Assembly (NCBI RefSeq): GCF_014284335.1
Contig: NZ_JACOGF010000002.1
Span: 1-64,000, forward strand
Direction: 5' to 3'
DNA from: Undibacterium hunanense
GTDB lineage: Bacteria; Pseudomonadota; Gammaproteobacteria; Burkholderiales; Burkholderiaceae_D
Length of the DNA: 64,000 nt
The position numbers and the translations under genes were made by a program. A model generated the notes under the pieces. It saw only the letters and a list, made by a program, of their open reading frames with translations. It was not told the DNA's origin and searched no databases. Shown here one piece after another: positions 35,197 to 43,708 of the stretch (its first letter is position 1; the number at the start of each line of letters is the position of its first letter).

Positions 35197-36833
35197 ACCA
35201 CAAGGAAAACGGTATGGAAGCAGCAGGACAATATGATTACATCGTCGTCGGTGCCGGTACGGCAGGCTGCGTGCTGGCGAACCGCCTGAGCAAAAACCCG
35301 GACAACAGGGTCTTGCTGATCGAGGCCGGTGGCAAGGATGATTATGTGTGGATACATATCCCGGTTGGTTATCTGTACTGCATCAATAATCCCCGTACCG
35401 ACTGGATGTTACGCACCGAGGCAGAAGCGGGCCTGAATGGCCGCAGCCTGATCTATCCGCGTGGCAAGGTGTTGGGTGGCAGTTCATCCATCAATGGCAT
35501 GATCTACATGCGTGGGCAAGAGAGGGATTACCAGCAGTGGGCAGATATGACAGGTGACGATAGCTGGCGCTGGGAGCATGTCTTGCCGCTGTTTAAACTG
35601 AGTGAAGACCACTACAGCGGTAATACAGAATTCCATGGCAGCGGCGGTGAGTGGCGGGTGGAAAAACAAAGGCTGTCATGGGAAATCCTGGATGCCTTCC
35701 GCGAGGCAGCGGCCGAAGTTGGCATACCCAAAAGCGATGACTTCAACCGTGGCAATAATGAAGGCTGTGGTTATTTTGATGTGAACCAGAAACGTGGTGT
35801 GCGCTGGAATGCATCGAAGGCATTTCTGAAACCGGCAGCGACAAGGCCCAACCTGACCATCATGACCGGTTGCCAGGTGCAAAAGCTGTGCATCAAGGAT
35901 ACGGAGCAGGGCAAGCGTTGTACGGGAGTTGAATTTATCGGCGGTGGCCGTAGCTGGTTTGCTGAATCCGTGAAAGAAACGGTGTTGGCGGCAGGGGCCA
36001 TCGGTTCGCCACAGATCCTGCAATTGTCAGGCATAGGAGATGGGACACATTTACAACAGGCTGGTGTTGCTGTTGTGCATGACTTGCCGGGTGTGGGTGC
36101 TAATCTGCAAGACCATTTGCAGATTCGTTCTGCATTTAAAATCAGTGGGGCCAAAACCCTTAACAAGATGGCCAACAGCTTGCTGGGCAAGGCGCGCATA
36201 TGCCTGGAATATGCACTGTTCCAGAGCGGCCCGATGTCGATGGCACCGTCGCAACTGGGTGCGTTTACCCGTTCGGATGCCAGCCAGGCGACCCCTAACC
36301 TGCAATACCATGTACAGCCTTTGTCACTGGAAAAATTTGGTGATCCCCTGCATGATTTTCCGGCGTTTACCGCCAGTGTCTGCAATCTGCGCCCTACTTC
36401 CCGTGGCCATGTGCGCATCGCCAGCAATGATGCTTCTGCGGCACCGAAAATCGTACCGAATTACCTGACGACACCGGAAGACCGCAAGATAGCTGCGGAT
36501 TCTCTGACGCTGACGCGCAAGATCATAGCTGCACCGTCCCTGCAAAAATACAAACCTGAAGAAATGAAGCCAGGCGTGCAGTTCCAGACGGAAGAAGAAC
36601 TTGCCAGGGCTGCGGGTGACATAGGGACGACGATTTTCCATCCGGTCGGTACTTGTAAAATGGGCCGTGTAGACGATACTGGGGCAGTAGTCGATAGCGC
36701 CTTACGGGTGATCGGTATTGCCGGCCTGCGCGTGGCAGATGCTTCCATTATGCCAACCATAACCTCAGGTAATACCAACTCACCGACTGTGATGATTGCG
36801 GAGAAGGCAGCGAGGAGTATATTGGGAAAATAG
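35193..36833 (+). CDS. GMC-family FAD oxidoreductase (choline-dehydrogenase-like)
   Basis: 546 aa. FAD-binding YIVVGAGTAGCVLANRLS, GMC signature 1 PRGKVLGGSSSINGMIYMRG, signature 2 AGAIGSPQILQLSGIG, and catalytic His-Pro region TIFHPVGTCKMG with the second His replaced in TSGNTNSPTVMIAEKAA by Asn. It oxidises an alcohol to an aldehyde; the substrate is not readable. An alternative ATG at 35214 has an AAGGAAAA RBS. No betaine aldehyde dehydrogenase or BetI regulator adjoins it, so choline is not indicated. Confidence 0.88.
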   Translation: MNHKENGMEAAGQYDYIVVGAGTAGCVLANRLSKNPDNRVLLIEAGGKDDYVWIHIPVGYLYCINNPRTDWMLRTEAEAGLNGRSLIYPRGKVLGGSSSINGMIYMRGQERDYQQWADMTGDDSWRWEHVLPLFKLSEDHYSGNTEFHGSGGEWRVEKQRLSWEILDAFREAAAEVGIPKSDDFNRGNNEGCGYFDVNQKRGVRWNASKAFLKPAATRPNLTIMTGCQVQKLCIKDTEQGKRCTGVEFIGGGRSWFAESVKETVLAAGAIGSPQILQLSGIGDGTHLQQAGVAVVHDLPGVGANLQDHLQIRSAFKISGAKTLNKMANSLLGKARICLEYALFQSGPMSMAPSQLGAFTRSDASQATPNLQYHVQPLSLEKFGDPLHDFPAFTASVCNLRPTSRGHVRIASNDASAAPKIVPNYLTTPEDRKIAADSLTLTRKIIAAPSLQKYKPEEMKPGVQFQTEEELARAAGDIGTTIFHPVGTCKMGRVDDTGAVVDSALRVIGIAGLRVADASIMPTITSGNTNSPTVMIAEKAARSILGK

Positions 36834-37299
36834 CGTCAAATCCCTCTCTTTCGAGGGGATGTTGTCGGGATTTCACAAAGCATGTTTTGGACTGACGGCA
36901 TCTAAGCCGCCTGCAAGCGGTGTGGTGGATGGAAGGTGAGTGGGAGGTGGAGATGGGTCTTGGTTGATTTAAATGCCAGTGTATTTGCTTCAGAAACCCA
37001 TCCCCGCCTTCCCCTTGAAGGGGAAGGAGCTTAAGGCAGGTATTTGTGCTCGCTACTCGAAATTTGAAACCAGCACATTTGATGTGATAGTGAAGAAAAT
37101 TCTCATGAATAAATTGGGAAAACAAAAACTTTCAAGTCCTGCGTGGTTTTACTTACAGTAGTTATACCGTATTGTTTAGAAATTGATTTGCTGGTTACTA
37201 TGAAAAGCTAATATAAAAAAACTTCCGGATAGTAAAGGAAGAGTTGTCGCATTGGACGTAGTGGATTACACACCATAAGCCAGACAATAAGGAGAAGAG
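36834..37299. other. Intergenic region before the ABC operon, with REP-like half copy
   Basis: 466 bp without a recognisable gene. A REP-like hairpin unit (AAACCCATCCCC then CCTTCCCCTTGAAGGGGAAGG) spans 36991-37031, with a related GAGATGGGTCTTGG to its left at about 36951. The segment from about 37130 to 37299 is AT-rich and likely carries the promoter of the ABC operon (start GAAGAGATGACC). Confidence 0.5.
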
Positions 37300-38073
37300 A
37301 TGACCGACGTCATCCTGGAGACAAAGCGCCTGACCAAAGAGTTCAAGGGCTTTACAGCTGTAAGCGAAGTGAATTTGCAGGTGCAGCGTGGGCATATCCA
37401 CGCCCTGATCGGCCCTAACGGTGCCGGCAAGACTACCTGTTTCAATTTGCTGACCAAATTTCTTGTCCCGACTTCGGGACAAATTCTGTTCAATGGCCGC
37501 GATATCACCTCGGCCAAACCGGCCCAGATTGCGCGGCAGGGGATCATACGTTCATTCCAGATATCAGCCGTGTTCCCGCACCTGACGGTGATGGAAAACG
37601 TACGCATAGGCCTGCAAAGAAAACTGGGTACATCCTTCCATTTCTGGAAAAGCGAACAATCACTGAATCAGCTCAATGCCCGTGCCATGGAATTGCTGGC
37701 CGAGGTTGACCTGACTTCGTTTGCTGATACGGTGACCGTGGATTTGCCGTATGGCCGCAAGCGTGCCCTGGAAATCGCCACCACGCTGGCCATGGAACCC
37801 GAAATGATGTTGCTGGATGAACCCACGCAAGGCATGGGCCATGAAGATGTGCACAGGGTGACCGAACTCATCAAGAAGGTGTCGGCGGGCCGCACCATAC
37901 TCATGGTGGAACACAATATGAATGTGGTGTCGGGTATTTGCGACAAGATTTCTGTCTTGCAACGCGGTGCCATGCTGGCCGAAGGTACTTATACAGAAGT
38001 ATCGACCAATCCCAAAGTCATGGAAGCCTATATGGGCAGCACCAGCGGCGAACTGGAAGGAGCGCACGCATGA
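37300..38073 (+). CDS. livG: Branched-chain amino acid-type ABC transporter ATPase
   Basis: 257 aa. Walker A GPNGAGKTTCFNLLTKFL, LivG-specific IRSFQISAVFPHLTVMENVRIGLQRK, signature and Walker B LDEPTQGMGHED, H-loop EHNMNVVSGICDKISVLQ, and a C-terminal NPKVMEAYMG. One of two ATPase subunits of a HAAT-family importer. Stop overlaps the livF start by 4 bp. Confidence 0.92.
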   Translation: MTDVILETKRLTKEFKGFTAVSEVNLQVQRGHIHALIGPNGAGKTTCFNLLTKFLVPTSGQILFNGRDITSAKPAQIARQGIIRSFQISAVFPHLTVMENVRIGLQRKLGTSFHFWKSEQSLNQLNARAMELLAEVDLTSFADTVTVDLPYGRKRALEIATTLAMEPEMMLLDEPTQGMGHEDVHRVTELIKKVSAGRTILMVEHNMNVVSGICDKISVLQRGAMLAEGTYTEVSTNPKVMEAYMGSTSGELEGAHA

Positions 38074-38789
38074 GCGCTGCAAATGTTGCCGCACTGGAAA
38101 TTACCGGCCTGCAAGCCTGGTATGGCGAATCCCATATCCTGCATGACGTAAACCTGAAGGTGAACCAGGGCGAAGTCGTGACCATACTTGGTCGCAACGG
38201 TGCTGGTCGCACCACCACCATGCGCGCCATCGTCGGCCTGACGGGGGCACGCAAGGGGTCGATCAAGATCAATGGGCAAGAAGCCATCCACCTGCCTACC
38301 CACAAGGTGGCACATCTGGGCGTCGGCTATTGCCCGGAAGAACGGGGGATATTTTCATCCTTGTCCACAGAAGAAAACCTGATGCTGCCGCCGTCTGTGT
38401 CGAAAGATAACAAGGGCATGTCGGTTGCCGAGATTTACGAGATGTTTCCGAATCTGGCGGAGCGTAAAAACAGCCAGGGCACGCGCCTGTCTGGTGGCGA
38501 ACAGCAGATGCTGGCGGTAGCGCGCATCTTGCGCACGGGCGCCCGCCTGTTGCTGCTGGATGAAATTTCTGAAGGTCTGGCACCGGTCATCGTGCAGGCT
38601 TTGGCACGCATGATCACAACCCTGAAAGCCAAGGGTTATACCATCGTCATGGTGGAACAGAATTTCCGCTTTGCTGCTCCGCTGGCGGACAGGTTTTACG
38701 TCATGGAGCACGGTCAGATCGTGGAGAATTTTGCGGCTGCCCAATTGCAGGAAAAAATGCCGGTCTTGAATGAGTTGTTGGGTGTGTAG
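38070..38789 (+). CDS. livF: Branched-chain amino acid-type ABC transporter ATPase with Arg in Walker A
   Basis: 239 aa from the ATG at 38070, which overlaps the livG stop by 4 bp (a longer open frame begins in livG and is a shadow). Walker A reads GRNGAGRTTTM, with Arg where Lys is standard. The rest is intact: Q-loop region, signature LSGGEQQMLAVARIL, Walker B LLLLDEISEGLAP, H-loop VMVEQNFRFAAPL. Many LivF proteins of Burkholderiales carry this K-to-R form, so it is probably functional and partnered with LivG. Confidence 0.92.
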   Translation: MSAANVAALEITGLQAWYGESHILHDVNLKVNQGEVVTILGRNGAGRTTTMRAIVGLTGARKGSIKINGQEAIHLPTHKVAHLGVGYCPEERGIFSSLSTEENLMLPPSVSKDNKGMSVAEIYEMFPNLAERKNSQGTRLSGGEQQMLAVARILRTGARLLLLDEISEGLAPVIVQALARMITTLKAKGYTIVMVEQNFRFAAPLADRFYVMEHGQIVENFAAAQLQEKMPVLNELLGV

Positions 38790-38873
38790 GTGTGCCTGGT
38801 TTTAGTCTGTAAAGTGACTGCCTCGCTGTCTTGGTGAAGCAGGGTTGAATAAAAATATGATTGGAGAAGACGC

Positions 38874-40094
38874 ATGAAAGCAACATTCACAAAATTAAAA
38901 GTAGCAAGTCTCGCTGTTTCTGCTGCACTGGCTGGCTTTGCGCTGAATGCAAATGCGCAGGTTTCTGGTGATGTGGTTAAAATCGGTTTCATCACCGATA
39001 TTTCCGGCCTGTATTCTGATATTGACGGCAAAGGCGGTGCCGAAGCCATACGCATGGCGATTGCCGATTTTGGCGGTACAGTACTGGGCAAGAAAATTGA
39101 ACTGGTCACTGCGGATCATCAAAACAAGGCGGATATCGCCTCTGCCAAAGCGCAGGAATGGTTTGACCGTGACGGCGTTGACATGCTGATAGGCGGTACC
39201 AATTCAGGCACATCGTTGTCCATGTCCAAAGTGGCCAATGAAAAGAAGAAAGTCTTTATCTCTATCGGTGCCGGTTCTGCACGTCTGACCAATGAAGAAT
39301 GCACCCCACATACTGTTCACTACGCGTATGACACGGTGGCGCTGGCCAAGGGCACAGGTTCAGCAGTGGTCAAACAGGGTGGCAAGAGCTGGTATTTCCT
39401 GACTGCCGATTATGCGTTTGGTGCGTCGTTGGAAAGTGATACCGCAAACGTGGTGAAAGCCAATGGCGGCACGGTGGCAGGTTCGGTCAAACATCCTTTG
39501 TCGGCGTCTGATTTCTCTTCCTTCCTGTTGCAGGCGCAGGCATCCAAGGCACAGATCCTGGGTCTGGCCAATGCCGGTGGTGACACCATCAATGCAGTCA
39601 AGGCAGCGAATGAATTCGGCATAACCAAGACCATGAAACTTGCTGGCTTGCTGATGTTTATCAATGACATCCATTCTCTGGGCCTGAACGCCACCCAGGG
39701 CATGTACCTGACCGATAGCTGGTACTGGAACCAGAACGAAGAAGCGCGCAAATGGTCACGCCGCTATTTCGAAAAAATGAAGAAAATGCCTTCCAGCCTG
39801 CAGGCCGCAGATTATTCCGCCACACTGACTTACCTGAATGCAGTCAAGGCTGCCGGTACCGACGATACCAACAAGGTCCTGGCGCAATTGAAGAGCATGA
39901 AGGTCAATGACATGTATGCCAAAAACGGCTACATCCGCGGCGACGGCAGCATGATTCATGACATGTATCTGATGCAGGTGAAATCGAATGCCGAATCCAA
40001 GGAACCATGGGATTACTACAAGGTAGCGCAGACTATTCCGGGTGAACAGGCGTTTACCACTAAGGCCGAATCCAAATGCGTCCTCTGGAAATAA
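38874..40094 (+). CDS. livK: Branched-chain amino acid-type periplasmic binding protein
   Basis: 406 aa. Signal peptide VASLAVSAALAGFALNANA-QV. Mature VVKIGFITDISGLYSDIDGKGGAEAIRMAIADFGG is the Peripla_BP_6 opening; later DMLIGGTNSGTSLSMSKVANEKKK and KSWYFLTADYAFG. HAAT binding proteins also bind urea, amides, aromatic acids or short-chain compounds, so the ligand is not fixed. It sits between the ATPases and the permeases. Confidence 0.9.
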   Translation: MKATFTKLKVASLAVSAALAGFALNANAQVSGDVVKIGFITDISGLYSDIDGKGGAEAIRMAIADFGGTVLGKKIELVTADHQNKADIASAKAQEWFDRDGVDMLIGGTNSGTSLSMSKVANEKKKVFISIGAGSARLTNEECTPHTVHYAYDTVALAKGTGSAVVKQGGKSWYFLTADYAFGASLESDTANVVKANGGTVAGSVKHPLSASDFSSFLLQAQASKAQILGLANAGGDTINAVKAANEFGITKTMKLAGLLMFINDIHSLGLNATQGMYLTDSWYWNQNEEARKWSRRYFEKMKKMPSSLQAADYSATLTYLNAVKAAGTDDTNKVLAQLKSMKVNDMYAKNGYIRGDGSMIHDMYLMQVKSNAESKEPWDYYKVAQTIPGEQAFTTKAESKCVLWK

Positions 40095-40198
40095 TTGAAA
40101 TCCAATTCTCGGGCGCATAGCGGCGTTGCAAAGCCTCGCAATACTTATGTATTGCTGCGTTTTGCGCCTTGCTCTGCATCCCGATAATTGAATTTCAA
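40095..40198. repeat. Dispersed repeat-like element with 19-bp imperfect terminal inverted repeats
   Basis: 104 bp bounded by TTGAAATCCAATTCTCGGG and CCCGATAATTGAATTTCAA (17 of 19 complementary), immediately after the binding-protein stop. The middle contains GCAATAC-ttat-GTATTGC and related GCG-rich half sites. It looks like a mobile, MITE-like or REP-type insertion between livK and livH. Confidence 0.6.
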
Positions 40199-40217
40199 AA
40201 TTGCCGTTGATTCACGT

Positions 40218-40243
40218 GAAGCATCGTTTAAAAACGATGCTTC
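40218..40243. other. 12-bp-stem hairpin between livK and livH
   Basis: GAAGCATCGTTT and AAACGATGCTTC form a perfect stem with a two-base loop. No T-tract follows, so it is more likely an mRNA stabiliser or attenuator than a full terminator. Its left flank overlaps a degenerate parS-like 16-mer at 40208-40223. Confidence 0.6.
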
Positions 40244-40261
40244 AACTTTGTAAAAAGTAGA

Positions 40262-40372
40262 GATTGTCTTATCGAGAGACACAGAGGATTTGATGAGAAT
40301 ACGGTTAAAGAGAATTTGGTTTTCTCTTTGCTTTTCTCTGTGACTCCGTGTCTCTGTGTTGAGAGGTCTTCG
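40262..40372. repeat. Degenerate repeat of the CACAGAG-type
   Basis: A pair of inverted CACAGAGA/TCTCTGTG stretches (GAGACACAGAGG near 40275 and TCTCTGTGACTCCGTGTCTCTGTG near 40336) resembles a widespread intergenic repeat that often gives spurious leftward ORFs. It separates livK from livH. Confidence 0.5.
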
Positions 40373-40429
40373 CCTTCTTTCCATCCGCCCGCATATATCC
40401 AAAATACGGGTCATTTTATTTAGAGTGCC

Positions 40430-41314
40430 ATGGAAATATTTGGTATTCCGCTACAGGCGATGCTAAGCCAGCTGTTGCTGGGCTTGGTCAACGGCTCGTT
40501 TTACGCGATGCTGTCTCTTGGGCTGGCCGTGATTTTCGGCTTGCTGAATGTGATTAACTTTGCCCATGGTGCGCTATACATGATGGGGGCCTTCCTTGCG
40601 TGGATGGGCATGAATTATTTTGGCATCAATTACTGGGTGATGCTGATTGCTGCACCTTTGCTGGTTGGGCTGTTAGGCATCGTCATAGAAAAAACCATGC
40701 TGCGTTGGCTGTACAAGCTTGATCACCTGTATGGCTTGTTACTGACTTTCGGTATCACCCTGTTGCTGGAAGGTTTGTTCCGCTCGGTGTATGGCGTATC
40801 AGGTCAGCAGTATTCCGTGCCTGAAGCACTGACAGGGGCGACCAATCTGGGTTTCATGATCTTGCCGAATTACCGTGCCTGGGTAGTGGTGGCTTCGCTG
40901 GTGGTGTGCTTTGCGACCTGGTTTGTCATCGAAAAAACCAAGCTTGGCGCCTACCTGCGTGCCGGTACTGAAAATCCAAAACTGGTGGAAGCCTTTGGTG
41001 TCAACGTGCCGCTGATGGTCACCCTGACCTACGGTTTCGGCGTGGCACTGGCGGCCTTTGCCGGCGTGCTGGCAGCACCGGTGATACAGGTGTCGCCGCT
41101 GATGGGTTCCAACCTCATTATTACCGTCTTTGCGGTGGTGGTGATCGGCGGCATGGGTTCGATACTGGGTTCGATACTGACCGGTCTTGGCCTGGGCATT
41201 ATCGAAGGACTGACACGGGTGTTTTATCCCGAACTGTCGGCCACCGTGGTATTTATCGTCATGACTATCGTGCTCATGATCCGCCCTGCCGGCCTGTTCG
41301 GTAAAGAAAAATAA
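40430..41314 (+). CDS. livH: Branched-chain amino acid-type ABC permease
   Basis: 294 aa, eight hydrophobic segments. LivH features: LVNGSFYAMLSLGLAVIFGLLNVINFAHGALYMMGAFLAW near the N-terminus, GTENPKLVEAFGVNVPLMVTLTYGFGVALAAFAGVLAAP (EAA-like loop) and GGMGSILGSILTGLGLGIIEGL. Inner-membrane subunit of the importer encoded with livGFKM. The 335-bp gap to livK contains repeats and a hairpin, so expression may be set separately. Confidence 0.93.
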   Translation: MEIFGIPLQAMLSQLLLGLVNGSFYAMLSLGLAVIFGLLNVINFAHGALYMMGAFLAWMGMNYFGINYWVMLIAAPLLVGLLGIVIEKTMLRWLYKLDHLYGLLLTFGITLLLEGLFRSVYGVSGQQYSVPEALTGATNLGFMILPNYRAWVVVASLVVCFATWFVIEKTKLGAYLRAGTENPKLVEAFGVNVPLMVTLTYGFGVALAAFAGVLAAPVIQVSPLMGSNLIITVFAVVVIGGMGSILGSILTGLGLGIIEGLTRVFYPELSATVVFIVMTIVLMIRPAGLFGKEK

Positions 41315-41324
41315 GGGAGCACCC

Positions 41325-42308
41325 ATGATGAATAAAAAGATCGGTTACGGTATCGCGTTTGCGTTGTTGCTGGCCGCACCGTTTGTGGTGTATCCCGTGT
41401 TCCTGATGAAGTTATTGTGCTTTGCCCTGTTTGCCTGTGCCTTCAATTTGCTGATCGGTTTTACCGGTTTGCTGTCGTTTGGTCATGCAGCGTTTTTCGG
41501 TGGTGCCGGTTACATTACCGGCTGGGCATTGCGTGACGCTGGTTTGCCGACCGAATTGGGCATCCTGCTGGGAGTAGGGGCAGCGGCGCTGATCGGTTTG
41601 TTGATGGGCATGCTGGCTATACGGCGCCAGGGTATTTACTTCACCATGATTACGCTGGCGCTGGCGCAGATGCTGTATTTTGTGTTTTTACAGGCCAAGT
41701 TTACCGGCGGTGAAGATGGCTTGCAAGGCATACCGCGTGGCAAGCTGCTGGGCATGATTGATCTGAGCGTGGACCTGAATCTGTATTACCTGGTGCTGGC
41801 CATAGCCGTTGGCGGTTTCGTCATCATCATGCGCACGGTGCAGTCACCGTTTGGCCAGGTATTGAAGGCGGTGAAGGAAAATGAACCACGTGCCATCTCG
41901 CTCGGTTATGACGTTGATAAATACAAATTGCTGGCCTTTGTCCTGTCTGCCGCACTGGCCGGTCTGGCAGGTGCTACCAAAACGCTGATATTCAGCTCAG
42001 AGACGCTGACGGATGCACACTGGTCCATGTCAGGCCTGGTGGTCCTGATGACCCTGGTGGGCGGTCTGGGCACGCTGGTGGGCCCTATCGTTGGTGCCGT
42101 CATCATCATCGCCCTGGAAAACAAGCTGGGCGAACTGGGCAACCTGCTGGCAGATGTGACGACGGTGGAATGGTTCCGCAGTATCGGTGATTCTGTCACC
42201 ATCGTCACCGGCCTGATTTTCATCGTCTGCGTACTGGCTTTCCGGCGCGGTATTGTGGGGGAACTGATCGCTTTTGTCGGACGGACTGCCAAGACCAAGA
42301 CAAGTTGA
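41325..42308 (+). CDS. livM: Branched-chain amino acid-type ABC permease
   Basis: 327 aa, about ten hydrophobic segments. LivM features: FNLLIGFTGLLSFGHAAFFGGAGY, RRQGIYFTMITLALAQMLYFVF, GQVLKAVKENEPRAISLGYDVDKYKLLAFVLSAALAGLAGATK, and GGLGTLVGPIVGA. Ten bases separate it from livH. A strong terminator follows. Confidence 0.93.
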   Translation: MMNKKIGYGIAFALLLAAPFVVYPVFLMKLLCFALFACAFNLLIGFTGLLSFGHAAFFGGAGYITGWALRDAGLPTELGILLGVGAAALIGLLMGMLAIRRQGIYFTMITLALAQMLYFVFLQAKFTGGEDGLQGIPRGKLLGMIDLSVDLNLYYLVLAIAVGGFVIIMRTVQSPFGQVLKAVKENEPRAISLGYDVDKYKLLAFVLSAALAGLAGATKTLIFSSETLTDAHWSMSGLVVLMTLVGGLGTLVGPIVGAVIIIALENKLGELGNLLADVTTVEWFRSIGDSVTIVTGLIFIVCVLAFRRGIVGELIAFVGRTAKTKTS

Positions 42309-42328
42309 TTCTGGAAACTTTTCAATGT

Positions 42329-42363
42329 AAGCCCCGCAATGCAAATTGCGGGGCTTTTGTTTT
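42329..42363 (+). terminator. Rho-independent terminator of the liv operon
   Basis: Stem AAGCCCCGCAAT / ATTGCGGGGCTT with a GCAA loop, followed by TTGTTTTC, 20 bp after the livM stop. Confidence 0.9.
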
Positions 42364-42431
42364 CTTGCTCAGGGATTTATTTATGCAAGAATGTGCACAC
42401 AGATATTATTTTTGATTGATGCTCTTTTCTC

Positions 42432-42842
42432 ATGATAGACCCAGATTTCATAGACGAGCTTAGCGTTGACTACTGGTACGACGAAGGCTTCCAATTTTCT
42501 ATACATACTTTGCAGAATTTTGATGAATGTGAATGGCAAGAACTCTCAGTTCTCTGGAATTCGCAAAGCATAGAATGGCAAGAGAGACTTGCGTATATCC
42601 TGGGAGATGGTGCTGTAGAGCGCGAAGCAAACTTGTTGATTAATATGTTTTGCAGGGCAGACAAACAAGTATCTTTGGGGGCCGCAGAAAGTTTACGTGG
42701 CATGGATTTTATATTGATCAAACAGGCCGCGCAGTATTTGACATATGGCGACTCTTTATCCATCGAACTTGCAAAATGCGAAAGCACCAATGAATTGCTG
42801 AAGATGCTTGCACAAGCTGCTGGTTTTCATAAAAAGCGATAA
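42432..42842 (+). CDS. Hypothetical protein, possibly helical-repeat
   Basis: 136 aa, soluble, acidic N-terminus (MIDPDFIDELSVDYWYDEGFQF). Middle part LAYILGDGAVEREANLLINMFCRADKQVSLGAAESLRGMDF resembles a HEAT-like pair of helices, as in some immunity or scaffold proteins. No close family recognised. It stands alone between the liv operon and the methyltransferase gene, with AT-rich codon use compared with its neighbours, hinting at recent acquisition. Confidence 0.6.
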   Translation: MIDPDFIDELSVDYWYDEGFQFSIHTLQNFDECEWQELSVLWNSQSIEWQERLAYILGDGAVEREANLLINMFCRADKQVSLGAAESLRGMDFILIKQAAQYLTYGDSLSIELAKCESTNELLKMLAQAAGFHKKR

Positions 42843-43011
42843 CAATAAATCGATTACTTGTTTTCTGAGGTAAGAGAAATTTTTGTCCTGCTTGTTTTAC
42901 CCGCATTCGTTATACAGGTTTGTGCTGAACGCACTCCGTTTTATTGGGGCTTTTTTCCGACGCCGCTGATTTATGCCAGAATATGTTTCCCATCACTCAC
43001 ATGTATCGACT

Positions 43012-43680
43012 ATGAACCAAGCCACCTGGTCTGCTGTTGACAATTATTTCTGTGACTCCCTGATCCCCACCGACACTACGCTGACGCAGGCGCTGCTGGA
43101 CAGTGATGCTGCCGGTTTGCCGCAACATCATGTGGCACCCAATCAGGGCAAGTTCTTGCACCTGCTGGTAAAGATGCAGGGAGCACGCAAGATCCTCGAA
43201 TTTGGCACCCTGGGCGGCTACAGTACCATCTGGCTGGCGCGTGCCCTGCCTGAAGGCGGACGTGTCATCACGCTGGAAGCGAATCCGCAGGCAGCCGCAA
43301 TTGCTGCGGCAAATATTGCCAGGGCGGGGGTGTCGCATCTGGTCGATATCCGTATCGGCAAGGCGCTTGATACTCTGCCTTTGCTGGAGCAGGAAGGGCT
43401 TGGCCCTTTCGATTTTATTTTTATCGATGCCGACAAACCGAATAACCCGCATTACCTGGAATGGTCGCTGAAACTGTCACGCCCCGGCACCGTCATCATC
43501 GGTGACAACGTGGTGCGCAATGGCGCGGTGGCTGATGCGGAAAATCAGGATGCGAATGTGCAGGGCGTGCGCCGCTTCTTTGAACTGATGGCCGCCAACC
43601 CGCGTTTGTCGGCAACCGCCATACAGACCGTAGGCAGCAAAGGCTTTGATGGTTTTTCCATGGCGATTGTTACGGCCTGA
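43012..43680 (+). CDS. SAM-dependent O-methyltransferase (class I, COMT-like)
   Basis: 222 aa from the ATG at 43012, which starts MNQATWSAVDNYFCDSLIP, the usual N-terminus for this bacterial family; a start at 42973 is possible but adds 13 residues unlike it. Methyltransferase_3 motifs: VAPNQGKFLHLLVKMQGARKILEFGTLGGYSTIWLARAL, VITLEANPQAAAIA, FDFIFIDADKPNN. It would methylate catechol-like or caffeoyl-CoA-like hydroxyls; the natural substrate is unknown. Confidence 0.88.
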   Translation: MNQATWSAVDNYFCDSLIPTDTTLTQALLDSDAAGLPQHHVAPNQGKFLHLLVKMQGARKILEFGTLGGYSTIWLARALPEGGRVITLEANPQAAAIAAANIARAGVSHLVDIRIGKALDTLPLLEQEGLGPFDFIFIDADKPNNPHYLEWSLKLSRPGTVIIGDNVVRNGAVADAENQDANVQGVRRFFELMAANPRLSATAIQTVGSKGFDGFSMAIVTA

Positions 43681-43708
43681 ACTGGAATCACAGCTTATGG
43701 ATGTTTAA

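Noticed and set aside
40145-40414. 89-codon minus-strand frame with LNTETRSHREKQREN
   Set aside because: Arises from the CACAGAG-type repeat between livK and livH and is a known kind of spurious frame.
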